Of a stretch of 64,000 bases of DNA, positions 43,340 through 52,270 are shown piece by piece. The stretch is from the NCBI RefSeq assembly GCF_900176255.2, contig NZ_FXEG02000002.1, forward strand, positions 868,001-932,000, given 5' to 3'. Numbering within the stretch: position 1 is the first letter of the stretch; each line of letters begins with the position of its first letter. Both the position numbers and the translations under genes were made by a program. Below the pieces are notes generated by a model that made no database searches, was not told where the DNA came from, and saw nothing but the letters and a program-made list of their open reading frames with translations. The stretch comes from Mycobacterium ahvazicum. GTDB lineage: Bacteria > Actinomycetota > Actinomycetes > Mycobacteriales > Mycobacteriaceae.

Positions 43340-44521
43340 ATGAAAGCCGTGACCTGGCAGGGCAAGCGCGACGTGCGCGTCGAGTCGGTGCCCGACCCGA
43401 AAATCGAACAGTCCACCGACGCCATCATCGAGGTGACTTCGACCAACATCTGCGGATCGGATCTGCACCTGTACGAAATTCTCGGGGCGTTCATGAACCC
43501 GGGTGACATCCTCGGCCACGAGCCGATGGGGATCGTCCGCGAGATTGGTCCGGAAACCGGCGACCTGCAGGTCGGTGATCGGGTGGTGATCCCGTTCCAG
43601 ATCTCCTGCGGCAGCTGTCACATGTGCCACCACGAACTCTTCACCCAGTGTGAAACCACCCAGGTGCGCGAACAGGGCATGGGCGCAGCGCTTTTCGGCT
43701 ACTCCGAGCTCTACGGCTCAGTACCGGGCGGGCAGGCCGAGCTGCTGCGCGTTCCGCAGGCCCAGTTCACCCACATCAAAGTGCCTGTCGGGCCGCCGGA
43801 TTCGCGGTTCGTATATCTCTCGGATGTGTTGCCGACCGCATGGCAGGCGGTCGACTACGCCAACATCCCGGACGGTGGCACGGTGGCGGTGCTCGGGCTG
43901 GGGCCGATCGGTGACATGGCCGCCCGCATCGCCGATCATCTCGGATACCGCGTTATCGCGGTGGACCTGGTGGCCGAACGCCTGGCTCGCGCCGCGAAGC
44001 GGGGCATTCATACCATCGACATCGGGCACCTCGACGTTTCGCTGGGTGACGCGATCCGCGACCTGACCGACGGGCGTGGAGCCGATTCGGTGATCGACGC
44101 GGTGGGCATGGAGGCGCACGGCTCACCCACGGCCAAGTTCGCCCAACAGGCGACCACCGTGCTGCCGGATGCGATCGCCAAGCGCTTGATGCAGACCGCC
44201 GGTGTGGACCGGCTCAATGCGCTGTATTCGGCCATCGACATCGTTCGCCGCGGTGGGACGATCTCGCTGATCGGCGTCTACGGCGGAATGGCCGACCCGC
44301 TCCCGATGCTCACGCTTTTCGACAAGCAGTTGACCCTGCGCATGGGGCAGGCCAACGTGAAGAGGTGGGTCGACGACATCATGCCGCTGCTGACCGACGA
44401 CGACCCGCTCGGCGTCGACGACTTCGCCACTCACGTCCTGCCGCTGGACCAGGCCCCGCACGGCTACGAGATCTTCCAGAAAAAGCAGGACGGAGCGGTA
44501 AAGGTTATGCTCAAGCCATGA
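43340..44521 (+). CDS. Zinc-dependent alcohol/formaldehyde dehydrogenase-type enzyme
   Basis: A 393-residue MDR-family dehydrogenase. Catalytic Zn ligands are Cys in NICGSDLHLYE and His in GHEPMGIV. The structural Zn loop is CGSCHMCHHELFTQC. The NAD site is VAVLGLGPIGDMAARIA. It resembles the long-chain FdhA-like group (formaldehyde-dismutase type) rather than short ADHs. ATG 43340 is preferred because a consensus SigF promoter ends 10 nt upstream. GTG 43298, with a good cggagg, would add 14 residues. It is followed after 90 bp by glgX. Confidence 0.88.
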   Translation: MKAVTWQGKRDVRVESVPDPKIEQSTDAIIEVTSTNICGSDLHLYEILGAFMNPGDILGHEPMGIVREIGPETGDLQVGDRVVIPFQISCGSCHMCHHELFTQCETTQVREQGMGAALFGYSELYGSVPGGQAELLRVPQAQFTHIKVPVGPPDSRFVYLSDVLPTAWQAVDYANIPDGGTVAVLGLGPIGDMAARIADHLGYRVIAVDLVAERLARAAKRGIHTIDIGHLDVSLGDAIRDLTDGRGADSVIDAVGMEAHGSPTAKFAQQATTVLPDAIAKRLMQTAGVDRLNALYSAIDIVRRGGTISLIGVYGGMADPLPMLTLFDKQLTLRMGQANVKRWVDDIMPLLTDDDPLGVDDFATHVLPLDQAPHGYEIFQKKQDGAVKVMLKP

Positions 44522-44575
44522 GCTGTACTGCCCGAGTCGCGAAATAACAAGTGCACTATGGCGTTTCGCACAGTT

Positions 44576-44601
44576 GTTTGATCGCGGCATGTCTCGGGTA
44601 T
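44576..44601 (+). promoter_or_regulatory. SigF-type promoter of glgX
   Basis: GTTT (44576-44579), 16-bp spacer, GGGTAT (44596-44601), ending 10 nt before the glgX ATG. This is a full consensus match; no ribosome site fits in the remaining leader. Confidence 0.8.
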
Positions 44602-44611
44602 CAAGTGCGCC

Positions 44612-46765
44612 ATGACTAGAGCCGACGCGCCTGTTCCCACGCCCACCGGTGAATTGTGGCCGGGCAAGGCGTACCCGCTGGGCGCCACGTACGACGGCGC
44701 CGGCACCAATTTCGCGCTATTCAGTGAAGTGGCTGAGCGCGTGGAGTTGTGCTTGTTCGACGCCGACGGCACCGAGACGCGGGTAACGCTGCCCGAGGTC
44801 GACTACTACGTCTGGCACGGCTACATCCCGGCCATCGAGCCCGGTCAGCGCTACGGCTACCGCGTCTATGGCCCTTACGAGCCCACCGAAGGTTTGCGCT
44901 GCAACCCCAACAAGCTGCTGCTGGACCCGTACGCGAAGGCCATCGACGGAACGTTCGACTGGAACCAGTCGCTGTTCAGCTACAACTTCGGCGATCCTGA
45001 CAGCCGCAATGACGACGACTCCGCGACGAGCATGCCGAAGTCCGTGGTGATCAACCCGTACTTCGACTGGGGCAACGACCGTCCGCCGTCTCACGAATAC
45101 GCCGACACCGTCATCTACGAGGCACACGTCAAGGGCCTGACGCAGACTCATCCGGACATTCCCGACCAGATCCGCGGAACGTACGGCGCCATCGCGCACC
45201 CGGTGATCATCGACCATCTCAAAGGTCTGGGTGTCACCGCTATCGAGCTGATGCCGGTGCACCACTTCGCCAACGACTCCACGTTGGTCGACCGCGGACT
45301 GTCGAATTACTGGGGCTACAACACAATTGGCTTTTTTGCGCCCGATTTCAAATACACCAGCTCGGTGTCACCGGGTGGTCAGGTGCAGGAGTTCAAGGCG
45401 ATGGTGCGCGCCCTGCACGAGGCCGGTATCGAGGTGATCCTCGACGTCGTCTACAACCACACGGCCGAGGGCAACCACCTGGGGCCGACGTTGTCGATGC
45501 GCGGCATCGACAACCAGGCGTACTACCGGCTGGTCGACGACGACAAGCAGTACTACATGGACTACACCGGCACGGGAAACAGCCTCAACGTCGGGCATCC
45601 GCACTCACTGCAACTGATCATGGACTCGCTGCGGTACTGGGTGACCGAGATGCACGTCGACGGCTTCCGGTTCGACCTGGCCTCGACCTTGGCCCGCGAG
45701 TTCTACGACGTGGACAAACTTGCGACGTTTTTCGAACTCGTGCAACAGGATCCGACCGTCAGCCAGGTCAAGCTGATCGCCGAACCGTGGGACGTCGGAC
45801 CCGGCGGCTACCAGGTGGGTGGCTTCCCGCCGCAGTGGACGGAATGGAACGGAAAATACCGCGACACCGTCCGCGACTTCTGGCGCGGCGAGCCGGCCAC
45901 ACTCGACGAGTTCGCCTATCGGCTGTCCGGATCGGCGGACCTTTACGAGCACACCGGGCGCCGGCCGGTGGCGTCGATCAACTTCGTCATCGCCCACGAC
46001 GGGTTCACCCTGCGCGACCTGGTCTCCTACAACGAGAAGCACAACGAGGCCAACGGCGAAGACAACAACGACGGCGAGAGCCATAACCGTTCGTGGAACT
46101 GCGGTGCCGAAGGGCCGACCGACGACGCCGCCGTCAACGAATTGCGCGCTCGTCAGCAGCGCAACTTCCTCACCACGCTGCTGCTGTCGCAGGGCGTCCC
46201 GATGATCTGCCACGGCGACGAGCTGGGCCGCACGCAAAACGGCAACAATAACGGCTACTGCCAAGACAGCGAGCTCACCTGGGTCGACTGGGACAATGCC
46301 GACACCGGCCTGCTGGAGTTCACCCGCACCGTTTCGGCGCTGCGGGCCCAACATCCGGTGTTCCGCCGGCGGCGATTCTTCTCGGGCAAGCCGGTCGGCC
46401 GCCGCGGCCAGGACGGGCTGCCCGACATTGCCTGGTTCGCCCCCGACGGCGACGAAATGACCGACGAGGACTGGGGTGCGAGCTTCGCGAAATCCGTCGC
46501 GGTGTTTCTCAACGGGCACGGCATTCCCGACCGCGATACGCGCGGTCAGCGGGTGATCGACGACTCGTTCCTGCTGTGTTTCAACGCCCACTACGAGCCG
46601 CTCGAGTTCACCCTCCCGCCGAAGGAATTCGGCGCCTCTTGGCAGGTGGTGGTGTTCACCGGACCTGAGGAGACCACTCCTGCCGACGAGGTGCCCGGGG
46701 GCGGCAAGCTGACCGTGGATGCCCACAGCGCGGTAGTGCTGCAGGTGTTGTCCGACGGCGGCTGA
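44612..46765 (+). CDS. glgX: Glycogen debranching enzyme GlgX
   Basis: A 717-residue GH13 isoamylase-type enzyme. An N-terminal CBM48 domain (YPLGATYDGAGTNFALFSEVAERVELCLFD) precedes the catalytic barrel. The catalytic residues fall in DGFRFDLAST (nucleophile), LIAEPWDVG (acid-base) and FVIAHDGFTL (third Asp region); DVVYNHTAEGN is conserved region I. It hydrolyses alpha-1,6 branches in glycogen or maltodextrin and, in TreX-type relatives, supports trehalose synthesis. The consensus SigF promoter 10 nt upstream suggests stationary-phase or stress expression on a leaderless or nearly leaderless mRNA. Confidence 0.95.
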   Translation: MTRADAPVPTPTGELWPGKAYPLGATYDGAGTNFALFSEVAERVELCLFDADGTETRVTLPEVDYYVWHGYIPAIEPGQRYGYRVYGPYEPTEGLRCNPNKLLLDPYAKAIDGTFDWNQSLFSYNFGDPDSRNDDDSATSMPKSVVINPYFDWGNDRPPSHEYADTVIYEAHVKGLTQTHPDIPDQIRGTYGAIAHPVIIDHLKGLGVTAIELMPVHHFANDSTLVDRGLSNYWGYNTIGFFAPDFKYTSSVSPGGQVQEFKAMVRALHEAGIEVILDVVYNHTAEGNHLGPTLSMRGIDNQAYYRLVDDDKQYYMDYTGTGNSLNVGHPHSLQLIMDSLRYWVTEMHVDGFRFDLASTLAREFYDVDKLATFFELVQQDPTVSQVKLIAEPWDVGPGGYQVGGFPPQWTEWNGKYRDTVRDFWRGEPATLDEFAYRLSGSADLYEHTGRRPVASINFVIAHDGFTLRDLVSYNEKHNEANGEDNNDGESHNRSWNCGAEGPTDDAAVNELRARQQRNFLTTLLLSQGVPMICHGDELGRTQNGNNNGYCQDSELTWVDWDNADTGLLEFTRTVSALRAQHPVFRRRRFFSGKPVGRRGQDGLPDIAWFAPDGDEMTDEDWGASFAKSVAVFLNGHGIPDRDTRGQRVIDDSFLLCFNAHYEPLEFTLPPKEFGASWQVVVFTGPEETTPADEVPGGGKLTVDAHSAVVLQVLSDGG

Positions 46766-46897
46766 ATGCGGCCGCCGTCGGACCAGGGCGCGTTATCGGT
46801 GACTTTCGGCCGATGATCTGTGACCTTAAGCCCCAGACACGCGTATGCCTTCCCGTGCAAAATGGCGGTTGCGCCGCCGCATGGGAAGGGGCAGCTC

Positions 46898-48649
46898 GTG
46901 CAGAGATCAGACCCCGACGCATGCCTGAACGACGTGGCCTGGTGCCGTCGAGTCGCGTTGTCGATGGTGTTCGTCATCGCGGTTCTGTCATGGGCCGGCT
47001 GGGCGGCCGGTGTCGACCGGTTGACCCGCATCCACCCGAACTGGCCGCAGATGATGCCGTGGACCGGCGTCTGGCTGGTGGCGCTGGGAACGGCGATTTG
47101 GGCGCAGTCGGGTGACCCATCGCGGGGCCGGGTGTTTGCCGGCCGTGTCCTGGCCCTGGTAGTGGGGGTTTTAGCCCTGACCACGCTGGTCGAGTACGGG
47201 ACTCACGGGTCCGCCGGCCTGGACGAGGTGTGGTTCGGCGACGCGGTGCGCGCGTCAGGATGGACCTGGCCGGGCCGGCCAAGCGTACAGACTGCGACGT
47301 CGTCCGTGCTCCTGGCGACCGCGGCCGGGCTGATGCGGGTGGAGGGCAGGGCTCCGGTGGTCTGGCCCGCGTTCATCGCCGCCGGCGGGGCCATCCCGTT
47401 CGTCACGGTCGGGGCCTACCTGTTCGACGCCCTGGCGCTGGTGGGGACCTCGCCGACGACCGGCCAGGCGCTGATGACGGCGCTCGGGCTGTTGCTGCTC
47501 GTCGCCGCGATCGTGCTGGCGCGCCCCGACCGGTTTCCGCTCGCTTGGCTGCTCGCCCGGCCCGACAAGGCGTCACTGCTGCGTCTGGCGACGATCCTCG
47601 GCGGCTTTCCGGTCGTGGTCGCGGTGGCTCGGCCGATCTTTCTGTGGCTCGGATTCGGTGAGCAGACGGTCTGGACCTTCTCGATTTTGCTGGGCACCGC
47701 CACCGTCGGGGCGATTACGTTCTTCTTCATCCAGCGCGAGCAGAAACTGCTGATAGAGAAGGAGCAGGAGAGTAAGGAACGCGCCGAGGCCGAGATGCGC
47801 TATCGCATCCTCGCGGACAATGCGGTGGACATCGTCGTACACCTGCGCGGCAGCGAGCTTGCGTGGGTCTCGCCGTCCGTCGAGGCCGCGCTGGGCCTGC
47901 CGCCGCAAGCCTGGACCGGCCCGGATCTGGACCGCTACATCCATCCTCAGGACGTCGAGGCCGTCAGTGCCGCGCTGAGCAGGGTCGCGGCCGGTGAAGC
48001 GGTCCTGCAACGCTTCCGCGTGCACTCCACCGACGGCGTGTACCACTGGGTCGAAGGCCACGGAAAACCGTACGTCGACGCCGAGGGCAACACCGACGGT
48101 CTGATCGCCGCGATGCGCATCATCGACGAGCAGGTCGAGGCCGAGCAGCGGCTGGAACGGCTGGCCCGGTTCGACCCGCTCACCGGCCTGGCGAACCGGG
48201 CCGAAGCCATGGGCCGACTCGCCGCGGCACTGGAGCAGACACAGCCCGAAGGAATCAGCGTGGGGGTTCTTTACTGCGACGTCGACCATTTCAAAGAAAT
48301 AAACGACACCTGGGGACACGGCGTTGGCGACCTCGTGCTCGCCACTTTGGCAACACGGATCCAGAAGAGCGTCCGCCGGGGCGACACCGTCGGCCGGACG
48401 GGAGGTGACGAGATTCTCGTCCTGCTGCCCGGTGTGCGCAGCGCCGACGAGCTCACCCGGATCGCCGAGAAAATTCGTTGTGGTGCCGCCGAACCCATCC
48501 ACGCGTCCGGCAAGACGTTCCGCGCGACCCTCAGTATCGGCGCCACGATTGCATTTCCCGGCGAGTCCGTCGACGCGGTCACCTCCCGTGCGGACGGGGC
48601 CATGTACAAGGCCAAGCTGGGGGCCAGGAACACCGTCCAGCAGAGTTAA
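46898..48649 (+). CDS. Membrane-bound PAS-GGDEF diguanylate cyclase
   Basis: A 583-residue signalling protein. About eight membrane helices (to ~residue 280) are followed by a short coiled coil (QREQKLLIEKEQESKERAEAEMR), a PAS domain (YRILADNAVDIVVHLRG) and a GGDEF domain. The active loop is GGDEI, with an RRGD inhibitory site five residues ahead, so c-di-GMP synthesis and product inhibition are both expected. No EAL domain is attached. GTG 46898 is used because gggaaggggc lies just upstream; GTG 46820 and ATG 46862 are alternatives. Confidence 0.9.
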   Translation: MQRSDPDACLNDVAWCRRVALSMVFVIAVLSWAGWAAGVDRLTRIHPNWPQMMPWTGVWLVALGTAIWAQSGDPSRGRVFAGRVLALVVGVLALTTLVEYGTHGSAGLDEVWFGDAVRASGWTWPGRPSVQTATSSVLLATAAGLMRVEGRAPVVWPAFIAAGGAIPFVTVGAYLFDALALVGTSPTTGQALMTALGLLLLVAAIVLARPDRFPLAWLLARPDKASLLRLATILGGFPVVVAVARPIFLWLGFGEQTVWTFSILLGTATVGAITFFFIQREQKLLIEKEQESKERAEAEMRYRILADNAVDIVVHLRGSELAWVSPSVEAALGLPPQAWTGPDLDRYIHPQDVEAVSAALSRVAAGEAVLQRFRVHSTDGVYHWVEGHGKPYVDAEGNTDGLIAAMRIIDEQVEAEQRLERLARFDPLTGLANRAEAMGRLAAALEQTQPEGISVGVLYCDVDHFKEINDTWGHGVGDLVLATLATRIQKSVRRGDTVGRTGGDEILVLLPGVRSADELTRIAEKIRCGAAEPIHASGKTFRATLSIGATIAFPGESVDAVTSRADGAMYKAKLGARNTVQQS

Positions 48650-48849
48650 GCAGCATTGGTCGCGCAAGGTGGCCTTCGACCTCATGGGCGTGTGCCGCAG
48701 GCCCTGTCCGCCGCGGAAGCATGACGCGCCCTGATGACTCTCTTGCGGATACCGCAAGCCTGAGGCTCGAATTCTACCCGGCGGTTACGTGTTCCACCCG
48801 TGGTGGATACGCTGTGCCTGCAGCGGGCTCGTTACAGGAGAGGGCAAAT

Positions 48850-49629
48850 ATGTCACGGACAGTGGTGGTCGGCGCGTCGAGTGGCCTGGGGCGCTGTATC
48901 GGAATCGGGCTTGCCCAACGCGGCGATCGGGTCGCGTTGCTGGCCCGCCGGCGTGAGCGCCTCGAGACCGCTGCGAAGGAGGCCGGGCCGGGGGCGATCG
49001 CCGTCGAGTGCGACATCACCGACCAGGCCTCGTGCCGGTCGGCCATCGGTGCGGTAGCCGACACTTTCGGCGGCATCGACAACATCGTGTACACCCCGGC
49101 CATCAGCCCACTGGTCCGCATGGTCGACACCGACGCCGAGACATGGCGCCGGATTTTCGACACCAACGTGGTCGGGGCGTCGCTGGTGACCGCGGCGGCG
49201 ATGACCCACCTGACCGAGTCGGCGGGCAAGGTGGTGTACCTGTCCTCCGACGCGGGCCCGTACGGTCCGCCGTGGCCTGGGCTCGGCGCCTACGGCGTCA
49301 GCAAGGCGGCGCTGGAACGACTCGTCGAGGCGTGGCGATCCGAACACCCCGACGTCGGCTTCACCAACCTGATCGTGGGGGAGTGCGCCGGCGGCGAGGG
49401 TGAGGCGGCGACCGGGATGAACGCCGGCTGGGATATGGACCTGACCATGCAGGCCTACCCGCTCTGGGTTTCGCGCGGCTGCATGCCGGGCAAGTTGATG
49501 CCCGTCGAGGACCTGATCGACGTGGTCCACACGATCCTTCGCACCAATGCGTCGACGTCGATGCCGCTGGTCGTCGCCCGTGGCGCGCCGTCGAGCCCCG
49601 CCGCTTTCGCCGAGGCCAATCAGTCCTAG
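48850..49629 (+). CDS. Short-chain dehydrogenase/reductase
   Basis: A 259-residue classical SDR. The cofactor loop is VVVGASSGLGRCIG, the catalytic set is Ser in VYLSSDAG and YGVSK (Tyr/Lys), and FDTNVVGA holds the structural Asn. It has the NADP-leaning ARRRERL after strand 2. Substrate unknown. ATG 48850 follows caggagagggcaaat. Its stop is 1 nt from the convergent aldo/keto reductase gene. Confidence 0.92.
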   Translation: MSRTVVVGASSGLGRCIGIGLAQRGDRVALLARRRERLETAAKEAGPGAIAVECDITDQASCRSAIGAVADTFGGIDNIVYTPAISPLVRMVDTDAETWRRIFDTNVVGASLVTAAAMTHLTESAGKVVYLSSDAGPYGPPWPGLGAYGVSKAALERLVEAWRSEHPDVGFTNLIVGECAGGEGEAATGMNAGWDMDLTMQAYPLWVSRGCMPGKLMPVEDLIDVVHTILRTNASTSMPLVVARGAPSSPAAFAEANQS

Positions 49630-49630
49630 C

Positions 49631-50602
49631 TCAGCGACCGGTGAGTTTTTCCCGCACCAGGTCGGTGACGAAGCGAACCGGCGACACCGGCTGGAACGCC
49701 AGGGCCGCCTCGGTGAGTGCGTCGCGAGACGCGACGGGCAGCTCGATGTCGCCCGCGGCCACGTTGAACTCGAGCTGTTCGACGCTGGATGCGCCCGGAA
49801 TGGCGACCACGCCCGGATAGCTGATCAGCCAGGCCAGCGCGACCTGGGCCGGCTTGGCGTCGACTTCCTTCGCGACGTCGCGCAACAACTGCAGCAATGG
49901 CTCGAGGCGCCGCAGGTTTTCGGTACCGAATAGCGAGTTGATCGCACGGACGCCGCCGGGACGATTGTCGACGCTGTACTTGCCGCCCAGCAGCCCTTGT
50001 TCCAGTGGGCTGTAAGCGATCACGACGCGGTTCTCTCGTTCGGCGAATGGCACCAGCTTCTTGAGCGCCTTGGGGAAGGCGAGCGAGAAGTGGACTTGAT
50101 TGCTGATGACCGGGCGGCCCAGCGCGGCGTCGGCTTTTTGCCAGCGCTCCAGCGAATAGTTCGAGACGCCGGCCGCGCCGATGTCACCGCTGTCGATGAG
50201 GTCGCGCATGCCGGGCATGATCACCGAGTCGGGGACCACAGGGTTGGACTGGTGGATCTGGTAAAGCGGGATGCGGTCCAGTTGCAGCCGCCGCGCGCTG
50301 GCCCGCTCGCGCTGCTTGATCACCGCCGGGAAGGGTGCGACCGGCATGATCTTGCTGGCCACCGCGACCTCGGCACGTTTGTCGCCGAGCGCCTCGCCGA
50401 GAATCCGCTCGCTCTTGCCCAGGCCGTAGACCTCGGCGGTATCGAACAGCGTCACCCCCATCGCCAGCGAGCGCTGCACGATGTCGCGGGCGGCGCCGGC
50501 GGCGTACTCGTCCCCGTAACCCCACTCGCGCGAGCCGAATTGCCAGGTACCCAGCCCGATCCGGCCGACCCGGCCCACTCCGTCGACGTCGAGATACTTC
50601 AT
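49631..50602 (-). CDS. Aldo/keto reductase
   Basis: A 323-residue AKR TIM barrel. Catalytic Tyr is in LFDTAEVYGLGKSERILG (with the Asp), Lys in VASKIMPVAPF and His in PLYQIHQSNPV. The cofactor loop GVSNYSLERWQKA and IPGASSVEQLEFN bind NADPH. Likely role: carbonyl detoxification; the substrate is not known. Start ATG 50602. Confidence 0.93.
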   Translation of the reverse strand: MKYLDVDGVGRVGRIGLGTWQFGSREWGYGDEYAAGAARDIVQRSLAMGVTLFDTAEVYGLGKSERILGEALGDKRAEVAVASKIMPVAPFPAVIKQRERASARRLQLDRIPLYQIHQSNPVVPDSVIMPGMRDLIDSGDIGAAGVSNYSLERWQKADAALGRPVISNQVHFSLAFPKALKKLVPFAERENRVVIAYSPLEQGLLGGKYSVDNRPGGVRAINSLFGTENLRRLEPLLQLLRDVAKEVDAKPAQVALAWLISYPGVVAIPGASSVEQLEFNVAAGDIELPVASRDALTEAALAFQPVSPVRFVTDLVREKLTGR

Positions 50603-50640
50603 GTGCTCACCGTACTGGGCCGGGCGAGCACATGTGATGG

Positions 50641-51561
50641 TCAGTCGGGGATCTTGTTGAGGACGTAGTTGACGATGCTCACGGCCGTTTGGCGAGGGCC
50701 GCTGGCATCGGTGGTGCCGAGGCTGACGACATACAGGTCGACCACGACGTTGGCTTTGGCCGCCGCCGCCCGGACGAATCGCACCTTCAGGCCCTTGGGT
50801 GCCAGATCCATCGTGGTGATGCCGTTGCCGGCATCGGCGGGCGGGCTCAGCGACAACGTGTACGTCGGGCCGCCGCGGGCGGTCAGCGTCACCGGGGCTC
50901 CGCCGCAATCGCGCCAGCCGTCGACCAGCTTCGTGCCCTGTGTTTTCGCGGTCGGCGAATCGCGAAACGCCATGACCGCCTGGATCACCTGGATCGACTT
51001 CAACAGGGGTTGCGTATCGGCGAACGCCTCCGCGCGATACCGCAGCATGGCCTTGAGGTCGTAGGCCTCCGGGGCGCCGGGCATCACGGCGCCCCAGCAC
51101 TGCGGACGATCGATCGTCGCATCTGTATCGCTTTTACTCGGCCGATCCCAGGTTTGGCCGGCCTCCAGGTTCTGGTCGTTGGTCAGGCTTTTCAGGGCAT
51201 CCAGCTTGGGCAGCAGCCTGATGACGTCATCCGGCGCCACCTTGGGTGCCGGCGGTGGCTCGGCGGGGGGGCCGGGGGGGGCCGGGATTGCCGGCGCCGC
51301 GGTTTGTTGGGGGCGCGAGCCGGACAGCGTGGACAACGTGACCCACCCGATCAACGCGACGACGGTCAGCGTGATGAACGCATATGACAGGGACAACCCA
51401 AAGAGTGCCCGGTCACGTCCGAGCTCACCGGTGCGGCGGATCTGCGCGAGGCCGAGATGCCCGAGAAGCGCTCCGAGGGGGGCGAACACAAATGCGAACA
51501 CCAGCGATAACGTCGCGAAGGTGTTGACGGGCGGGCGCTGCGGCGGCGAAGGTGGCGGCAA
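50641..51561 (-). CDS. DUF4190 membrane anchor with PknH-like sensor domain; start uncertain
   Basis: At least 306 residues. A DUF4190 anchor with two helices (FATLSLVFAFVFAPLGALLGHLGL and FITLTVVALIGWVTLS) is followed by a Pro-rich linker and a PknH-like sensor domain with paired Cys (RPQCWGAV and WRDCGGAP). The first standard start is TTG 51561, but 37 protein-like codons lie upstream (TNPQDPFGHNPFSPESLTYD), preceded by an ideal aggagg. The codon at the expected start (51672-51670) is ACG, not ATG. The true protein probably begins there, so the 5' end is marked as unsure. Confidence 0.8.
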   Translation of the reverse strand: MPPPSPPQRPPVNTFATLSLVFAFVFAPLGALLGHLGLAQIRRTGELGRDRALFGLSLSYAFITLTVVALIGWVTLSTLSGSRPQQTAAPAIPAPPGPPAEPPPAPKVAPDDVIRLLPKLDALKSLTNDQNLEAGQTWDRPSKSDTDATIDRPQCWGAVMPGAPEAYDLKAMLRYRAEAFADTQPLLKSIQVIQAVMAFRDSPTAKTQGTKLVDGWRDCGGAPVTLTARGGPTYTLSLSPPADAGNGITTMDLAPKGLKVRFVRAAAAKANVVVDLYVVSLGTTDASGPRQTAVSIVNYVLNKIPD

Positions 51562-51736
51562 GAAGATCGGCGGTCCGACCGGCGGCGGGCCGTACGGAAC
51601 GCGGCCCAGCGGATCGTAGGTGAGGGACTCCGGGCTAAAGGGATTGTGTCCGAACGGATCCTGAGGGTTCGTCGCGGCCTCCTAGGTCTGGGATCCTGCC
51701 CAGACTCTAATACCGGGACTCAGGCCATCGGTAGTT

Positions 51737-52258
51737 GTGAATAGATTGAACCCGCGCGTGTTTGACGCGACGATCACTGGGTACGCGCCCGCGGTGAGCC
51801 TTCGTAGCCGGGTATTTCGGATGCTCAGTCTCGGCGGATACGTTGCGTTCGACTTGCCCCGGACGGTAACCGGTGTGGGTGCGTTGCTGCTGCTGGGCAA
51901 CGCCGCGTCGCACCTCTATGTCCTGACCAGCCAGCCGGCGTTGCCCTGGTACTTCGTGGTCTACGCAACGAGCGTCATCGCAGGCTGCGCCCTGAGCGCG
52001 GGAACGATCTGCCTAGGGCGCAGTTCCGTTATCGAATCAGGTTGGTTGCTCGGGAGCCTGCTGTCTCTCGCCGTAGTCGGCGCCGACATCGGCACTCGGA
52101 TGGCGAGCCTCGCAGCCATGACGTCCGTGACCGGGCGATGGGATTTCGCTCCGGCTACCTTCGCCCTGGCCTTCGCCGGCGCGTTCCTCGCACTACGCGC
52201 GACAGTGCTGCTGAGGATCAACGTCGCCTATCCGCAGCGGCAGCACTGGGCGGATTGA
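51737..52258 (+). CDS. Four-helix membrane protein preceding the b561-SUOX gene
   Basis: A 173-residue protein starting at GTG 51737 with about four helices (VTGVGALLLLGNAASHLYVL, WYFVVYATSVIAGCALSAG, GWLLGSLLSLAVVGADIGTRM, FALAFAGAFLALRATVLL). Not recognised. It ends 12 nt before the cytochrome b561-type oxidoreductase gene, so it may be a subunit or assembly partner of that enzyme. Confidence 0.68.
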   Translation: MNRLNPRVFDATITGYAPAVSLRSRVFRMLSLGGYVAFDLPRTVTGVGALLLLGNAASHLYVLTSQPALPWYFVVYATSVIAGCALSAGTICLGRSSVIESGWLLGSLLSLAVVGADIGTRMASLAAMTSVTGRWDFAPATFALAFAGAFLALRATVLLRINVAYPQRQHWAD

Positions 52259-52270
52259 TCGGATCGCAGC

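Noticed and set aside
44546..44580. Imperfect inverted repeat aacaagtgc...gcacagttgtt upstream of glgX as an operator
   Set aside because: The arms match imperfectly and overlap the SigF -35; no nearby regulator suggests a use for it.
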